Positions 16,854-24,999 of a stretch of 32,426 nucleotides of DNA are shown here, piece after piece. Origin of the DNA: Draconibacterium orientale (GTDB lineage Bacteria > Bacteroidota > Bacteroidia > Bacteroidales > DYQJ01); the NCBI GenBank assembly GCA_020719345.1, contig DYQJ01000006.1:1-32426 (forward strand), written 5' to 3'. The notes under the pieces are model-generated. The model was not told the origin of the DNA. It was given only the letters and a program-made list of their open reading frames with translations, and made no database searches. The translations under genes were made by a program, and so were the position numbers. Every line of letters begins with the position of its first letter. Position 1 is the first letter of the stretch.

Positions 16854-18227
16854 TTAAATATAAATTTCTTTTTCCACAAAAAATAAGAATAGCGAAACTA
16901 CCAACAAATCAGCCGAACCTCCGGGCGAGATGTTATATTTTTCACAAAATTTTATTAATTCGCTGTATTCTATCTTATTATCAATTACTTGACGGGCTAA
17001 TAATTTTAGTTGTTCCAGCGTTTCTATGCCTTTGCGATAGACGATATTAGAGTCGTTATTATGTGCAATTATAGTTAATAATGTTTTTTCTAAAGCATAA
17101 GATATTTTCTGTTTATCATTAAAAAAATCTTTATCAAAAATGTGTCGGAGTGTTTTGATGCTATAATTAAATACCGTCGGCATCCCTTGTTCTACCTCTG
17201 CTCGTATGCCTGAGAAGCCATATAAAAGAAAACATAATTCGCCGTTGGTTTTTTTTGCGGTGTCAGATTTGTTATTTAATTCGTTATTAACTATATCTTT
17301 ACAGATGAGTTTTACTGTTTCAACAAATTTTTCTTCTGAAAAAGTTTGATATTTAGACAATATATATGCTACAGAAAAAACTGATATTCCGAGCAGGAAG
17401 ATGAGTCCTTTTTGAGTGTTTACATTATTGGTTGTCTTGAACATTTCTTGTTCCATTTGTATTCCTATTTCACGAATCAAAGCGAGTACATTTGTAAATT
17501 CTGCCTCATAATCATATCCTAATTCTGCAAAATTTCTAATAAACGGGGCAAGCGTAGCGGTAGAATTAATAAACATGTAATAGTTCATATCCGAGTGCGA
17601 ACCATCATTAAAAAAATCTACCAATCCTGGCTTAGGGGAGAATGACACCTCGTAAATCATTGATTTAATGGCAAATTCAACTAATTTATTAATAATATTG
17701 TTCTTTTTTTGTTTGTACAAATAATTTCGTATTTCTGTAAAAATATTGTCTCGCAGTTCCGAATAAGTATGTTTTCGCTCTCGCATACAGATAATAGCTG
17801 CTTCATTTTGACAGATAAAACATTTTTTCAGTTTTCCGGAGCTAATGTTCTCTGCTTTTTCATTACATACATCTAAGTCAATAACTCGTCCTATATAATG
17901 TTTGTTTTCAAAGAGTTCACAAATTCTTTTTATTTCGTGGGCGCTATAAAAATCTTTTCGCAAAGTCCAGAGAACATAATTGCCTGCCAAAATATCATTA
18001 CAATCTATTTCTTGTACAATATTTATGCGATTGGCGGCGAGCCATATTTTTATCTCGCTTTTTATTGTCTCAAAAAAGATGTCTATTAGTTCATCTTTTT
18101 TTGGAATACCCGGAATATTTAAGCTAAAACTAATAATTATTTTATTTTCGGAAGCTAATTTTTTCTTTATTAGCATTCTTTGTTCTCTCTGAATTAAAAT
18201 ATTGTCTAATAATATGTTCTCCATCAT
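16854..18227 (-). CDS. citXG: CitX-CitG fusion: citrate lyase holo-ACP synthesis
   Basis: This 457-aa protein joins two enzymes that mature citrate lyase. Residues 1-165 resemble CitX, which transfers the phosphoribosyl-dephospho-CoA prosthetic group to apo-ACP: GRVIDLDV (113-120) matches GRLxDxDV, and CFICQNEAAIICMRERKHTYSEL matches the conserved Cys/Arg motif. Residues 175-457 resemble CitG, which makes the triphosphoribosyl-dephospho-CoA precursor from ATP and dephospho-CoA: SPKPGLVDFFNDGSHSDMNYYMFI, NTQKGLIFLLGI and SPGGSADLL. Such fusions are known in Firmicutes and some anaerobes. No citrate lyase subunits (citC, D, E, F) lie in this window, so the client ACP is elsewhere or different. 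It leads an operon with the ABC pair. MM at the start leaves 18224 as an alternative. Confidence 0.88.
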   Translation of the reverse strand: MMENILLDNILIQREQRMLIKKKLASENKIIISFSLNIPGIPKKDELIDIFFETIKSEIKIWLAANRINIVQEIDCNDILAGNYVLWTLRKDFYSAHEIKRICELFENKHYIGRVIDLDVCNEKAENISSGKLKKCFICQNEAAIICMRERKHTYSELRDNIFTEIRNYLYKQKKNNIINKLVEFAIKSMIYEVSFSPKPGLVDFFNDGSHSDMNYYMFINSTATLAPFIRNFAELGYDYEAEFTNVLALIREIGIQMEQEMFKTTNNVNTQKGLIFLLGISVFSVAYILSKYQTFSEEKFVETVKLICKDIVNNELNNKSDTAKKTNGELCFLLYGFSGIRAEVEQGMPTVFNYSIKTLRHIFDKDFFNDKQKISYALEKTLLTIIAHNNDSNIVYRKGIETLEQLKLLARQVIDNKIEYSELIKFCEKYNISPGGSADLLVVSLFLFFVEKEIYI

Positions 18228-18238
18228 TTATTTTTTTT

Positions 18239-18320
18239 ACCACAAAGGAATGAGAGGAATGAAAGTTTTACAAAGACGCAAATTTAGATAAACTTTCATT
18301 CCTTTCATCGCTATGTGGTT
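18239..18320. repeat. Palindromic intergenic element
   Basis: AGGAATGAAAGTTT (18255-18268) and AAACTTTCATTCCT (18290-18303) form a perfect 14-bp inverted repeat around 21 nt, and the outer arms accacaaagg and ctatgtggtt add further pairing. The element fills the gap between the M14 gene stop and the CitX-CitG start. It could terminate the M14 transcript, but there is no clean T tract. A partial copy (cctttcatatctttgtggtt) recurs at 21011-21030, so it belongs to a dispersed family. A minus-strand TAAATTTG lies in the loop and could start the CitX-CitG operon. Confidence 0.7.
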
Positions 18321-18323
18321 TAA

Positions 18324-20894
18324 TTATAAGATAATTATCTTTTTAAAATAATAATTCTGGTTGACCATAGTTTTGAGAAAATATACTCCTTTTGGTAATC
18401 CTGCGAGATTTATTTGTGAGATATTATTGTCAATAAAATTATGGTAAACTATTGTTCCGCTGCAATTATAAATATTTATTTCTATTTTGTCATCTAAGTT
18501 ATTAACTATATTGAAAATACCTTTATTAGGATTAGGAAATAAAGTTATCAATTCGTTAGTATCTTTAATATTTACAATCAATTGCAATTTTACATCAACA
18601 TTTACATCGGCATTTAAGTTTATATTTCCGTTATAGATGACATAGTTTTCAGCCGTAACAGTATATGCAATGTTGTCATTTGGGAGAATATTAATAAAAG
18701 TGGTTTTTCCGTTGCTGTCCGTATATTGTGCGTCATAATTAGCAATCTCAATTTTCGCATTAGCAATAGGAGTTGCAATAGGCAATGTTTCATCGGTTAC
18801 CGAGAAGGTTATATCATAATTAAGTATGTCTTTTTCAGCGGGAAATAATATTTCATCTACCCATGCGCAGTCGCTTCCTTCCGATGAGTTATCATCTTTT
18901 TGATAGCTCCATTTGTAAGTGTGCGTTCCTTCTTCTACAAAGAAGCTTGCTGATGTCCAGTCTTTTTCTCCCGACCATTTAGCTTTTTCTATATTGTCAA
19001 TATAAAAATATAAAAAATCCCAGCCATCTTCGGAAGATACTTTAACAAAAAATGTTATCTCACCTTCATGTGTGTTTTTAGTTATTGTCATGTTTGTTTG
19101 TTCCGAATTAGTTATTTCGGCAGATTTAATAGACCAGTTACCTTGGTAAAAAGTTTGATTTGTTCGTGTCCATAGTCCATCAGGAAAGTTAAAATCAGTC
19201 GGGATATTATTTTCAAATCCGACTGGGATACTTTTTCTAAGCAAAAAATCAACGACATTGTTAGTAAGCGTAATATCAACATTTTGACTAAGCGATGCAT
19301 AATTAGTTTTTGAGGCACGTATATTATAAGTATTTTCTGGGACTTGATAAATGGTATAATGTCCGTTTTCATCTGTTAGCACCGGTGCATAATCATGGTC
19401 TAATATTTCTATAGTAGCTCCTTGTATTGGTGTTTTTGTAATTGTTTCTGTTACTGTACCTGTAATGTCTACAATATTAGCATCTTGGAGTATGACGTCT
19501 TTTATAATAGTCTGATTATTAGCGACAGTTATAGTCCATGTTTGCGATTTATAACCTTCGCTTGAATATATAACCTCGTATGTACCAGCCGCTATAGGTC
19601 TGTGATAGTCACCTGATGTTAGGTCAGTATAAACTTCGGAGCCGTCTTTGTCATGCGACTTGATAAATATTTGGGCATTTAAAGGTTGATTGTTAGAATT
19701 TTTGACTGTTCCATGTATTCCGTAGGTGGCTTCTTTAATAAATTGAATTAAAGAATTTTTGTTATAGTTCCAATATGCGTTTAGTTCGCTTGAAGGGATA
19801 AGTTTTTCTAATGAACATTCTATCGTTATTTTTCGGCAGTGGTGCCAGTAGTTCATATAGTCTTGTATTCCTCCTTCTACTTCGTACCAGTCTCCTCCTT
19901 GTGTAACTCCAGACTCTGTAATATCATCCATGTATCCTGTGTATTGTTGTCTGGCGAGCTGGACATAAGTAGCGGATACGTTTTCAAGCCATTGTGTATC
20001 AGGGTGCGGATTTTCTATAGTTTTCCATGTGTCCCACGGATAGTTCATTACCTCTGCTCCGCCGTGGAAGCTTCCTCCCATAATAAAGTTATGTGCAGAT
20101 GCGAAGTTCATCATTGCTATTGTTTCGGCTTGCCATGTTCCTGTTGGATTTTGTCCCCCTACTGGGTCTGGGAAATTTCTATTTATATCTTTAGAATTTT
20201 CGTTATATCTTTCGGCATTTGCGACGGTTTGATTTTCTATGGCATTATCTGAGTCCGGAATTGTGCGATAAGTTCCATCCGGGTTGATGTTAGGATTTAT
20301 CCATATTTCTACGTCGTTGACCAGAGCTGTGATGTCTTCGTAACCGGGTTTGTTATAGTTTACAAGTAAATGGTCGGCGAGTCGAAGTAGCAATATCATA
20401 CCAGTAATTTCGTCTCCATGCATAGTAGAGGTGTAAAAAAATTCGGGTTCGGCTTCTTTATCTTTAACGTTGTCGCTTATTTTCAAGACATACAGCTCGC
20501 GTTGGTCGTGAGTTGTTCCGAAACTTTGCAATTTACATATTTCCGGATAGTCTGTTGCCATCTTTTGCAGCATTTCTTGGTAAACTTCGTATATCGGATA
20601 TTTGTCCCAAGTGGACATCTGTGCAAGCGTTGTCGCCATGACAATATTTTTCGCACTCGCCGAAGGTTTGTCCATGAATTGTATTTTGTATTTGTATTTA
20701 GTAAACTCGGCGAGTTCGTCTTCATTAGCATACGCCCAGATGGTGTCATTACGATAGTTATCTATGGAGATGAGTCGGGTTATGGTACGAAGTTCTTTTT
20801 TGTTATCTAATTTGAACTTAAAATAATAAATCTGCTGCGCATAAGATGTCGTTGCGAAGAAAAGCACAAAGAGTAAGTATAAAATTTTTTTCAT
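18324..20894 (-). CDS. T9SS-exported M14 zinc carboxypeptidase-like protein
   Basis: This 856-aa protein has a signal peptide (MKKILYLLFVLFFATTSYAQ, cleavage near 19-20), then an M14 peptidase domain. H159 and E162 in STMHGDE are zinc ligands, the third is the His of GGSFHGGAEVMNYPWD, NPNINPDGTYR supplies substrate residues, and TIECS carries the likely general-base Glu. Two carboxypeptidase regulatory-like beta domains follow (GTVKNSNNQPLNAQIFIKS and GTVTETITKTPIQGATIEI), then a carbohydrate-binding or MAM-like region and another regulatory domain. The last 76 residues, from ELITLFPNPNKGIFNI to the KKIIIL end, form a type A T9SS sorting domain. It should be secreted across the outer membrane. 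Catalytic residues look intact, length is typical, and the gene appears monocistronic. Confidence 0.93.
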   Translation of the reverse strand: MKKILYLLFVLFFATTSYAQQIYYFKFKLDNKKELRTITRLISIDNYRNDTIWAYANEDELAEFTKYKYKIQFMDKPSASAKNIVMATTLAQMSTWDKYPIYEVYQEMLQKMATDYPEICKLQSFGTTHDQRELYVLKISDNVKDKEAEPEFFYTSTMHGDEITGMILLLRLADHLLVNYNKPGYEDITALVNDVEIWINPNINPDGTYRTIPDSDNAIENQTVANAERYNENSKDINRNFPDPVGGQNPTGTWQAETIAMMNFASAHNFIMGGSFHGGAEVMNYPWDTWKTIENPHPDTQWLENVSATYVQLARQQYTGYMDDITESGVTQGGDWYEVEGGIQDYMNYWHHCRKITIECSLEKLIPSSELNAYWNYNKNSLIQFIKEATYGIHGTVKNSNNQPLNAQIFIKSHDKDGSEVYTDLTSGDYHRPIAAGTYEVIYSSEGYKSQTWTITVANNQTIIKDVILQDANIVDITGTVTETITKTPIQGATIEILDHDYAPVLTDENGHYTIYQVPENTYNIRASKTNYASLSQNVDITLTNNVVDFLLRKSIPVGFENNIPTDFNFPDGLWTRTNQTFYQGNWSIKSAEITNSEQTNMTITKNTHEGEITFFVKVSSEDGWDFLYFYIDNIEKAKWSGEKDWTSASFFVEEGTHTYKWSYQKDDNSSEGSDCAWVDEILFPAEKDILNYDITFSVTDETLPIATPIANAKIEIANYDAQYTDSNGKTTFINILPNDNIAYTVTAENYVIYNGNINLNADVNVDVKLQLIVNIKDTNELITLFPNPNKGIFNIVNNLDDKIEINIYNCSGTIVYHNFIDNNISQINLAGLPKGVYFLKTMVNQNYYFKKIIIL

Positions 20895-21174
20895 ATTGTA
20901 AAAATTAAAATTATTTATAATTTCAAGATAGTTATTTTTTCAAATGTTGCATTTAAACATAAATTAAATTAGTTCTTGAAAAGTATTATAAAAATTTTCT
21001 TTTTCTTTGATTCCTTTCATATCTTTGTGGTTAAAAATAAGTTAGCATATTTTATGAATTATTGAGGTTAGTGCCAATGTCAGAAAGGTAAAATAAATTT
21101 GTGAATGCTAATAAAACATATTGTTGAAACAATGTCTTCAATACAGCTAAAAATTGAAAAAGATATGCTTAAAG

Positions 21175-21205
21175 TTGGTACTTTCAATTTCTATTTTTAT
21201 ATTTG
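21175..21205 (+). promoter_or_regulatory. Second copy of the terD-type promoter, upstream of the DUF3267 gene
   Basis: TTG (21175-21177), a 20-nt spacer and TATATTTG (21198-21205) sit at exactly the same offsets as in the terD promoter, within a 78-bp block (21148-21225) about 79% identical to 101-178 with no gaps. It lies about 157 nt before the DUF3267 start. The rest of the gap 20895-21361 contains a half-copy of the palindrome at 18239, a 6-bp inverted repeat (attgttgaaacaat) and repeat 21241-21331, but no gene. Confidence 0.65.
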
Positions 21206-21240
21206 TCTCTAAATTTATACTAAAGCCCATAAGTAAAATA

Positions 21241-21331
21241 AAAAAAATAACTTCGGAATTTATAATTTACAACTACTTGATATTCAAGCAAAAGCCAAAT
21301 TATAATTCTGAATTTATAATTTATAATTTAC
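21241..21331. repeat. Dispersed AT-rich repeat, copy A
   Basis: The core aacttcggaatttataattt and the downstream caagcaaaagcc recur nearly unchanged at 21921-22036 (same orientation) and 32240-32334 (inverted). The element ends in stacked aatttataattt palindromes. With copy B it brackets the DUF3267 gene as direct repeats. No ORF or transposase is associated. Confidence 0.9.
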
Positions 21332-21361
21332 TTATTGAAAATTATTATAATCCTTAAAAAT

Positions 21362-21922
21362 ATGTCCACAGAAATATCTCATATTATTTCAAAAGAAGAT
21401 TTAAAGCTGTATTCCAGAATATTGTTTTTTATTGAACTCGTTATTTTTGCAAGTATTTATTATCTTACAAAATTTGCGTTTGAGCCGTTTGTAATTTGGG
21501 ACAGCATATTAAATTTATCAGCTCAAATAAAGGTCATTAGTTTTTTTTCTATAATATTTTTCGGAGGAATATTGCATGAGTTAATTCATGCAATATTTTT
21601 CGCGGTATTTAATAAACGAGGTTGGAAAATGATAAAATTTGGTGTAAAAATCAAATTATTAGCATTATACTGCCATTGTTCCGAACCTATTTCTGTAAAA
21701 CATTACCGAATTGTTGCTGTTATGCCGCTACTCTTCTTAGTAGGTATTACGTTAATATTGTTTTTAGTTACTCAATATTTTTGGTTCATTCTATTATCTT
21801 TTTTATTTTGTTTCACCAGCAGTGGCGACTTAATCCTTTTATTTACACTAAGAAAATTAAGCAAAGAGACACTTATAAAAGACCATCATTCCGAAGTAGG
21901 ATATATTTATATTGCTGATTAG
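21362..21922 (+). CDS. DUF3267-family membrane metalloprotease
   Basis: This 186-aa protein has about four to five membrane segments and a zinc-protease motif HELIH (72-76) in the second or third segment (FFGGILHELIHAIFF). A CHCSEPISVKHYRIVAVMPLLFLVG segment and a C-terminal SGDLILLF motif with an Asp follow, as in DUF3267 proteins, which are short relatives of M50/site-2 proteases. Intramembrane proteolysis is expected, but no substrate is known for the family. I use the ATG at 21362, because the track start (TTG at 21335) lies in the end of the upstream repeat. The gene is flanked by direct repeats A and B and preceded by a copy of the terD promoter, which suggests it was inserted or duplicated as a cassette. 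Confidence 0.82.
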   Translation: MSTEISHIISKEDLKLYSRILFFIELVIFASIYYLTKFAFEPFVIWDSILNLSAQIKVISFFSIIFFGGILHELIHAIFFAVFNKRGWKMIKFGVKIKLLALYCHCSEPISVKHYRIVAVMPLLFLVGITLILFLVTQYFWFILLSFLFCFTSSGDLILLFTLRKLSKETLIKDHHSEVGYIYIAD

Positions 21923-22036
21923 TAAAATTTAAAAAATAACTTCGGAATTTATAATTTACAACTACTTAATATTCAAGCAAAAGCCAATTTATAATTCTTA
22001 ATTTATAATTCTTAATTTATAATTTATAATTTACTT
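21921..22036. repeat. Dispersed AT-rich repeat, copy B
   Basis: This direct-orientation copy starts right at the DUF3267 stop codon (agtaaaatttaaaaaataac) and runs to the minus-strand sensor gene, whose stop codon it reaches. It differs from copy A by an extra aattcttaatttat block. The leading agtaaaatttaaaa segment is shared with inverted copy C at 32240-32334. Confidence 0.9.
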
Positions 22037-24836
22037 AATTGCTATTTATTTCTATTTCAAATCCTATAACAAGAATATCATCTGTTTGTACGCTTTCGTC
22101 CTTCCACTGGGTTATTCTTTCATCAAAATATTTGCCTTGCTGCTTCATTTCTACTGCTTTTAAATCCAAAATCAATTTGCGTAAATTGTGCTTCATAAAT
22201 TTGCGTTTAGATTCGCCTCCAAACTGGTCTGTGTAACCGTCAGTGAATAGATAATATTTGTCGTGTGGCAGGATAGTAATTATATTGTTGGTAAAATTTT
22301 TCCTGTTTCTGCTTGCATGTATGCCTATCGGCATCTTATCTACTTTAAATTCAATGATTTCGTCTTCTCTAAGTAACCAGAGCGGATTGTAAGCACTTGC
22401 AAATTGCATCTCTTTGAGATTCTTGTTTATTATACAAATAACCATGTTCATACCGTCTTTGGAATCGGAGCTTATGTCGTTTTGATTTAATGATTCTATC
22501 ACATTATGAGAGAGTTTGTCCAAAATATTTGCAGCGTTGATATTAGAATTATTTAATCTGTTCAAATATAGGTCAGATATGTCCTCCAAAAAAGATATGC
22601 CGAGCATACTCATAAAAGCTCCCGGAACCCCATGTCCTGTGCAGTCGGCTACCGCAATTAACGAGTAATTAAGTATTTGCTTCGTCCAATAGAAGTCGCC
22701 GGAGACAATGTCCTTTGGTTTAAATAAAATAAAATACTGCTCTATCGCCATATTTTTATTAAATTTTAATAATGCTTCCTGAATTCTTTTGGCATATTCT
22801 ATGCTGTCGGTTATTTGTTTTGTTTGTTTAACTATCTCGTCTTTTTGTTTGATTAGCTCTTTGTTGATGACCATTATTTCACTTTGTTTCTGCTCTAACT
22901 CGTCAAAAGCTTGATTTAAAACTGTCGTCGTTGTTTGCAATTCCTCCAATTTTTCATCCAGTTCAATGCTTTTAGGCATCAGCTCGTCTCTTTGTGCGAG
23001 CAGCTCTTCTTTTTGATTTAAAATTTCTTCGCGCTGATTAATAATTTCTTCGTGTGCGAGTTTTATCTCGGTGATATCACTGTCCACTGCGATAATCTTA
23101 ACTACCTTTTCATGTTCTATTATTGGGGTAATACAAGTTTGTGTCCACAGAGTCATACCATTTTTTGTGGTATGCTTATTTTCATAAGTAAAAGATTTCT
23201 GAGTTATTTTGCAATTTTTCAAGATATATCCTATCCTGTCATTATTGCTAAAATCAACTATATTTCGTCCATATTTTTTCACAAATTCTTCTTGTTCGTA
23301 TCCGTAAACTTCTTTGAGAGCTCGGTTAGTCCATTCTAAATTTCCACCTGCATCAAGAATAAAGACCACATTTTGTGTATTACTTGCTACAATAGACAGC
23401 TTTTCTAATTCTATATTTGTCTCATTAATAATCTCGTTCACGCTTTTGAGCTCTTCTAAGGTCTCGTATAATTCTACGGTGCGCTCTTTTACTCGTGCAT
23501 CAAGACTCTTATTAAGTTCTAATATTTCGTTATGCAAGTTTTCACTCTCTTTGGCGAGATAGAAATGACAATTCTCTGGACGATTGAGTCCATTGAAAAT
23601 AGCGACAGCCATCTGAGTACAGGAACCGTAGCCACATGCCGAACAATTATACATGTCTTTATCTGAAAATTTGTACATGGACTCATATATATTTAGCAGC
23701 TCTATCTCGTTGGGAGTTTGAATAGTATTGTTTGCGGAACGGTCAGTATAGTCGCGGTTATATATATTGTGATGCCAATATTTTTCTAAAAGTTGGTCTA
23801 TTGATTGTTTGTTATCTTCCTGATTTATTTTCTTATAATGCGCCTGCTGATTTATGTTTCGTTGATTTATCCAAAATTCTATTTCGTCTGGGGATTTTTC
23901 TACATTCAATGTAAGCGGTCCGGCATTGCAACCGTTTTCACAATTCAAACAGTCTATGAAAAGAGGCTGAAATCCACTTGATATTATCTCCGGTAATTTA
24001 TCAAGATATTTATAAATAGTATGTACGCCCTCTATTTTCCTTGAAATATGTCTAATATCCGGAACAATGCGCTCTATGGTACTGATTAATCCGCCGGGAG
24101 TAGAAAATAAAACAGCGCGCTCTGCCTCAGGATTTTCATAATACTCGTCTTGTAGAGAGTTCAAATCAATATTTTTATCTTTCAAATATTTGTCAATAGA
24201 TTGATAAGCGACATTAAAATCGCCATACCCGGTCTGTTCAAATTCTCGCTTTTTTGCGTTGCAAGGCGAGATAACAGCAACTTTAAAGTTCTTATATTGC
24301 GGATAAAACTCATCTATCATCTTTATAGTGTGCAACATCGGACTGTGACGAGGCACCAAATATTTAATCAATTCGGGACGGTAAATTTCTATATATGTAA
24401 CAATAGCCGGACATGCTTGCGAAATTGCTATCTTAGGTTTGACAGTAAATATGTACTCAAGATACGATTTAACAGTCAATTCGGCTCCGAAGCTAACATC
24501 TAAAACGGCTTTTATGCCCATAGATTTTAACCACGCATTAATTTTTAGGTATTGATTAGGAAAATTAGCCGCGATAGATGGGGCTACTACTGCTACAATA
24601 TCTTGATTCTCCTGCAATGATGCTATTAGACTATCAAAATCATCTATGAAACTACGCGCCGCGTGAGTGCAGGCACGTATGCAGCTCCCACACGCAAGAC
24701 ACATGTCTTCGTTTATGCTAACAGTTTCGCCACTGACATTGTTACAGTACTTAACCGGACAAATAGTAATACAAGCATGACAATTAACACATTTTTCTTT
24801 ATCTAAACTGATGACTTTTATTAAATTTATTGCCAT
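22035..24836 (-). CDS. Sensory [FeFe]-hydrogenase-like protein with PAS and SpoIIE/PP2C phosphatase domains
   Basis: This 933-aa soluble protein combines a redox input with a phosphatase output. Residues 16-56 hold two [4Fe-4S] ferredoxin motifs (C16, C19, C22, C26; C46, C49, C52, C56). Residues 75-310 form the H-cluster domain: SQACPA (C142), SPCNAKK (C192) and DCLNCENGCNAG (C299 and C303) correspond to the L1, L2 and L3 motifs. The residue before C142 is Ala, where catalytic enzymes have the proton-relay Cys, as in sensory hydrogenases. C398, C401, C406 and C423 form a further Fe-S motif. A PAS domain (about 480-600), coiled coil (600-690) and SpoIIE-type phosphatase (about 700-930, with VSGDFYW, DCTGHGVPGAF and FTDGYTDQ) follow. 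It probably senses H2 or redox state and dephosphorylates an anti-sigma-factor-antagonist-like target. It is divergently oriented to sulP. Confidence 0.92.
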   Translation of the reverse strand: MAINLIKVISLDKEKCVNCHACITICPVKYCNNVSGETVSINEDMCLACGSCIRACTHAARSFIDDFDSLIASLQENQDIVAVVAPSIAANFPNQYLKINAWLKSMGIKAVLDVSFGAELTVKSYLEYIFTVKPKIAISQACPAIVTYIEIYRPELIKYLVPRHSPMLHTIKMIDEFYPQYKNFKVAVISPCNAKKREFEQTGYGDFNVAYQSIDKYLKDKNIDLNSLQDEYYENPEAERAVLFSTPGGLISTIERIVPDIRHISRKIEGVHTIYKYLDKLPEIISSGFQPLFIDCLNCENGCNAGPLTLNVEKSPDEIEFWINQRNINQQAHYKKINQEDNKQSIDQLLEKYWHHNIYNRDYTDRSANNTIQTPNEIELLNIYESMYKFSDKDMYNCSACGYGSCTQMAVAIFNGLNRPENCHFYLAKESENLHNEILELNKSLDARVKERTVELYETLEELKSVNEIINETNIELEKLSIVASNTQNVVFILDAGGNLEWTNRALKEVYGYEQEEFVKKYGRNIVDFSNNDRIGYILKNCKITQKSFTYENKHTTKNGMTLWTQTCITPIIEHEKVVKIIAVDSDITEIKLAHEEIINQREEILNQKEELLAQRDELMPKSIELDEKLEELQTTTTVLNQAFDELEQKQSEIMVINKELIKQKDEIVKQTKQITDSIEYAKRIQEALLKFNKNMAIEQYFILFKPKDIVSGDFYWTKQILNYSLIAVADCTGHGVPGAFMSMLGISFLEDISDLYLNRLNNSNINAANILDKLSHNVIESLNQNDISSDSKDGMNMVICIINKNLKEMQFASAYNPLWLLREDEIIEFKVDKMPIGIHASRNRKNFTNNIITILPHDKYYLFTDGYTDQFGGESKRKFMKHNLRKLILDLKAVEMKQQGKYFDERITQWKDESVQTDDILVIGFEIEINSN

Positions 24837-24961
24837 ATCATTTTTTTTACTTTGTAAATATAAATATTTTTTTGTATTTATTCAAAATATAGCAATAAAT
24901 ATGAAAAATATTTCAAAAAAAAATTTTTATAAAAAAAACTCATATTTAATAATAATTATTA

Positions 24962-24969
24962 TACTTTTG
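24962..24969 (+). promoter_or_regulatory. -7 element upstream of the SulP gene
   Basis: TACTTTTG matches TAnnTTTG, 30 nt before the ATG at 25000. No good TTTG element is seen 20 nt upstream. The 163-bp divergent gap also carries minus-strand TATATTTTG (one base too long a spacer) that could serve the sensor gene. Confidence 0.6.
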
Positions 24970-24999
24970 CACGATTTTTAATACAAATAATTTTTCAAA

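Noticed and set aside
20418-20810. 130-aa plus-strand ORF inside the M14 gene
   Set aside because: Antisense shadow of a strongly supported peptidase gene.
21154-21357. 67-aa ORF MKKICLKLVLSISIF upstream of the DUF3267 gene
   Set aside because: It translates the duplicated promoter block and repeat A; signal-peptide appearance comes from AT-rich composition.
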